Assembly: GCF_902809845.1 (NCBI RefSeq)
Contig: NZ_CADDWI010000008.1
Coordinates: 930,001-994,000 of the forward strand
Source: Chelativorans sp. Marseille-P2723
Lineage (GTDB): Bacteria > Pseudomonadota > Alphaproteobacteria > Rhizobiales > Rhizobiaceae
Direction of reading: 5' to 3'
Length of the DNA stretch: 64,000 nucleotides
This document shows positions 61,977 to 64,000 of the stretch, piece by piece. Every line of letters starts with the position of its first letter. Position 1 is the stretch's first letter. A program made the translations under genes and the position numbers. The notes beneath the pieces are model-generated. The model saw only the letters and a list, made by a program, of their open reading frames with translations. It searched no databases and was not told where the DNA came from.

Positions 61977-62053
61977 TGGTGGGCCCGGAGGGACTCGAAC
62001 CCCCAACCAAGCGGTTATGAGCCGCCGGCTCTAACCAATTGAGCTACGGGCCC
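61977..62053 (-). tRNA. tRNA with CAU anticodon, probably tRNA-Ile2
   Basis: 77 nucleotides including an encoded CCA end (TGGT at 61977-61980 on the plus strand). Acceptor GGGCCCG pairs with CGGGCCC; D arm AGCTC...GAGC; T arm GGGGGTTCGAGTCCCTC. Anticodon CAU is at 62017-62019 in loop CTCATAA. The GGCGGCTCATAACCGCTTGGT arm resembles E. coli ileX more than elongator Met, so lysidine-modified tRNA-Ile2 is the better call; it may be listed as tRNA-Met. Confidence 0.9.
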
Positions 62054-62161
62054 GGTGCGGTTCAATTAGTGGGTTTTCGCATCCGGCACAAGACAGTGAC
62101 GCCGCAATCCGTTCATAATACACGTTACTGCCGAACCTTCTTCGAAAAACAGGAGATTGCG

Positions 62162-62887
62162 ATGACGCGTTCCTTTCTTCCGCTGGCTTTGGCCGCTTTC
62201 GTTCTAGCTATAGTTCCCGCCGGAGCGCAGGAGATTGCCCAGCGGCCCAAGATCTCGGTCACGGGCGAGGGGGAAGCAACGCTGACGCCGGACATGGCGG
62301 TGATCCACCTCTCCGTCATGCGGGAAGCGGCAACAGCCCGCGAGGCAATGGATTCCAATAACGAAGCTATGCGGCGTGTCATCGGCGCGCTGCAGGAAAG
62401 CGGCGTGGAAGATCGTGACCTGCAGACGAGCGGCCTGGCTGTGGAGCCCCGCTACGTCTATCCCAATGAAAGAAATGGGGAGGCGCAACCCCGCATCGTC
62501 GGCTACCAGGTGACGAACGGGCTGATCGTGCGTGTGCGCGATCTTTCGAAGGTAGGCGCGATCATCGACGAATCGGTGACGCTTGGCGTCAACCAGGGCG
62601 GCAACATTTCCTTTACCAATGACGACCCGGGCGAGGCGCTGAGCGAGGCGCGCAAGCGCGCCGTCGAGGACGCGCTATCGCGCGCGCGCACGCTCGCACA
62701 GGCTGCCGGCGTCAAGCTCGGCGATGTTCTGGAAATCACCGAGCAGACGCACGGCGCGCCTCCTCCCATGCCACTCGGTGCCAGGGTCATGCGGATGGAA
62801 GCGGCTGCAGACGCTTCCGTGCCGGTGCAGGCAGGAGAAAATACTTATCAGGTACAGGTTAACGTCACCTTCGAACTCGATCAGTAG
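62162..62887 (+). CDS. SIMPL-domain (DUF541) periplasmic protein
   Basis: A 241-residue exported protein. Signal peptide MTRSFLPLALAAFVLAIVPA with cleavage near GAQE. The mature part has the SIMPL pattern: PKISVTGEGEATLTPDMAVI, DLQTSGLAVEPRYVY, GYQVTNGLIVRVRDLSKVGA, ARKRAVEDALSRARTLAQAA and the final YQVQVNVTFELDQ. The family (YggE, BP26 of Brucella) forms periplasmic oligomeric rings and lowers oxidative stress, with an unclear mechanism. ATG 62162 places the signal peptide first. A hairpin terminator follows. Confidence 0.9.
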   Translation: MTRSFLPLALAAFVLAIVPAGAQEIAQRPKISVTGEGEATLTPDMAVIHLSVMREAATAREAMDSNNEAMRRVIGALQESGVEDRDLQTSGLAVEPRYVYPNERNGEAQPRIVGYQVTNGLIVRVRDLSKVGAIIDESVTLGVNQGGNISFTNDDPGEALSEARKRAVEDALSRARTLAQAAGVKLGDVLEITEQTHGAPPPMPLGARVMRMEAAADASVPVQAGENTYQVQVNVTFELDQ

Positions 62888-62901
62888 GAAGCAGCACTTA
62901 A

Positions 62902-62926
62902 AAGGCGCCGCTGTGTGCGGCGCCTT
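62902..62926. terminator. Hairpin terminator between convergent genes
   Basis: Perfect 10-base stem AAGGCGCCGC / GCGGCGCCTT around TGTGT. A-tract upstream and T-pair downstream suit bidirectional use between the SIMPL gene and the minus-strand secreted protein. Confidence 0.75.
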
Positions 62927-62986
62927 GGTGATCTTGCTCCCCGAGGTCGGACGTTTCGAACGTTCAGTTGTGCTTCCCCAGGAAGC

Positions 62987-63346
62987 CTAGATGAAGCGCA
63001 GCACCGGGCAATGGGGAGCGCGTGAGAAGACGACCTGCGCCCTGTGCCTGTGCTTCTGGCCGGAAACACGGATCGTATGGCGGTCGGCGCGCGTCACGCG
63101 CACTTTGCGCAGGCCGAGGCGGCGAGCTTTCTCGACGGCGCGGTCCGGGGTGCAGGCGCGTACCCGATGCGCTCCGCGATGTGGCGGATGCCAGCCCGGA
63201 CGATGGCCCACAAAGAAGCCGCCCTGCGCGCCGTTTCCGCCAATGCTGAAATAGATGCGATCTGCCTGGGCTGTGGCAGGCGCGCCTGCCAGGGTGCCGA
63301 GCCCCAGAATTGCCGAAATGGCTGCAACCCTGATCTTGCGAAACAT
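62987..63346 (-). CDS. Small secreted basic protein of unknown function
   Basis: 119 residues. Signal peptide MFRKIRVAAISAILGLGTLA with AGAPATAQA cleavage region. The mature part starts DRIYFSIGGNGAQGGFFVGH and is rich in His and Arg (HRPGWHPPHRGAHRVRACTP), ending with a repeated-looking LRKVRVTRADRHTIRVSGQK and two Cys. ATG 63346 was chosen for the signal peptide; the frame is open to 63436. Similar short secreted proteins occur in Rhizobiales, with no known role. Confidence 0.7.
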   Translation of the reverse strand: MFRKIRVAAISAILGLGTLAGAPATAQADRIYFSIGGNGAQGGFFVGHRPGWHPPHRGAHRVRACTPDRAVEKARRLGLRKVRVTRADRHTIRVSGQKHRHRAQVVFSRAPHCPVLRFI

Positions 63347-63461
63347 ATGTGTACTCCCGTCTGTCAAGATGCCTACCGCCGAAGCGAATGACGCGATCCT
63401 GCCAGAGCGCATCTGAACCGGGCACGAACTGGCCATTCATGGTGTGTTAATGTGGGGATCA

Positions 63462-63875
63462 CTAGCCCTGAAGGGCGGTCCGCAAAGCGCCAGGATCAAA
63501 ACAGATTGTGAGGCGGGAGAGGCCGGCATCGTCGTCAATGTCCATGAAGACGCCGACGGAAAGCGCAAAACCCTGACCTTCTGCACCCGGGAGGCCTTCC
63601 ATGGTCGCTAGATAGTTGCCCCTTAAGGTGAACTCGGTGGCTGCCCGCACGCCGCCGGGTGCGGTCATGATGGCGATATCGGCGGCTTGAGCACGAAAGT
63701 GTCGGGAGAGCCTGCCAAGATGCCAGTGGAAGATCTCGCGCCCGATGATTCGACCAATCCCGGGCAGGTCGAACGCAACGTTTTCGGAAAGCCGGGCTGC
63801 CAGTGCCTCCAACTCACCCGCATTGAAGGCGGTAAAGGCGCTTTCGATCAGCGCCCTTGTTTCTGCTTCACTCAC
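63462..63875 (-). CDS. SnoaL-like / NTF2-superfamily protein
   Basis: A 137-residue protein with the opening helices and cone-shaped fold pattern of SnoaL/ketosteroid-isomerase-like proteins: [40 protein letters not shown] and [13 protein letters not shown], then beta strands to the C-terminus. Start is GTG 63875, overlapping the TGA of the upstream gene (GTGA), so the two are translationally coupled. The actual substrate or partner is unknown. Confidence 0.7.
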   Translation of the reverse strand: MSEAETRALIESAFTAFNAGELEALAARLSENVAFDLPGIGRIIGREIFHWHLGRLSRHFRAQAADIAIMTAPGGVRAATEFTLRGNYLATMEGLPGAEGQGFALSVGVFMDIDDDAGLSRLTICFDPGALRTALQG

Positions 63876-64000
63876 GGTTCGCTCTCCAGAAGGTGCGCCA
63901 GATAGTCCTCCGGCTCGCTCAGCTCGTCCTCATGCGCTGACGTGCGCCCACGCACGGAGATGCCCGCCTTATGCACGGTTTCCGGGTCGCCGGAGACCAG
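63872..64000 (-). CDS. C-terminal fragment of a gene running off the window
   Basis: The last 42 codons of a minus-strand gene, reading [20 protein letters not shown] then [20 protein letters not shown] and EP. The stop overlaps the SnoaL-like start, so the two form an operon. Too little is present to name a family. Confidence 0.6.
   Translation of the reverse strand: MVSGDPETVHKAGISVRGRTSAHEDELSEPEDYLAHLLESEP

Overview
The window is GC-rich chromosomal DNA from an alphaproteobacterium of the order Hyphomicrobiales (Rhizobiales), most like the Mesorhizobium / Chelativorans / Nitratireductor group. The evidence is the gene content: an Lrp-trxB-lsrB(vtlR)-abcR block, greA next to an LpcC/WadC-type core glycosyltransferase, carA-yqeY-dnaG-rpoD, and several proteins typical of the order (DUF2937, TPR-sulfotransferase, HlyU-like). 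The genus is an inference. Most of the window is ordinary core chromosome; four stretches look accessory or decaying.

Layout. 0-5 kb: greA, then an LPS-type glycosyltransferase run (GT4, GT25, GT29-like) whose last two genes are frameshifted, followed by a rotted IS5-like transposase end. 5.4-8.7 kb: a complete ectABCD operon for ectoine and 5-hydroxyectoine. 8.8-14.6 kb: a minus-strand operon coding a complete CUT1/Ugp-type ABC importer together with a calcineurin-type phosphodiesterase and a tyrosine-phosphatase-like enzyme. 14.8-17.7 kb: lrp, trxB, lsrB and a well-supported AbcR-type small RNA with its own promoter, terminator and a perfect palindrome near -65. 17.7-24.1 kb: an EF-G-like GTPase lacking the catalytic His, aspartate aminotransferase, a degenerate EAL protein and a lytic-transglycosylase lipoprotein.

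24.2-27.2 kb is an accessory island: a frameshifted gene, a duplicated 116-bp hairpin-rich repeat, and a reverse transcriptase of the bacterial unknown-group/DRT type. Its reading frame continues into the next ORF across an A8 slippery tract. 27.3-41.2 kb is housekeeping: carB, carA, yqeY, dnaG, rpoD, a MipA-like outer membrane protein, a zinc peptidase and an alpha carbonic anhydrase. 41.4-48.1 kb holds YjbQ, HlyU-like, an FKBP isomerase, an ECF42 sigma factor with its DGPF partner, pyrC, pyrE and an SDR enzyme. With carAB this places three steps of pyrimidine synthesis in the window.

48.2-61.1 kb is a surface/accessory region: two large paralogous autotransporters (one split by a 1-bp indel), a TPR-sulfotransferase, an isoaspartyl peptidase broken by a 46-bp tandem duplication that copies its catalytic threonine site, and a standalone DUF262 protein. 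The end holds a CAU-anticodon tRNA, a SIMPL-domain protein, a small secreted protein, a SnoaL-like protein and one partial gene. At least six genes carry indels. Either this genome is shedding accessory genes or the assembly has residual indel errors; the 46-bp duplication is unlikely to be a simple sequencing error.
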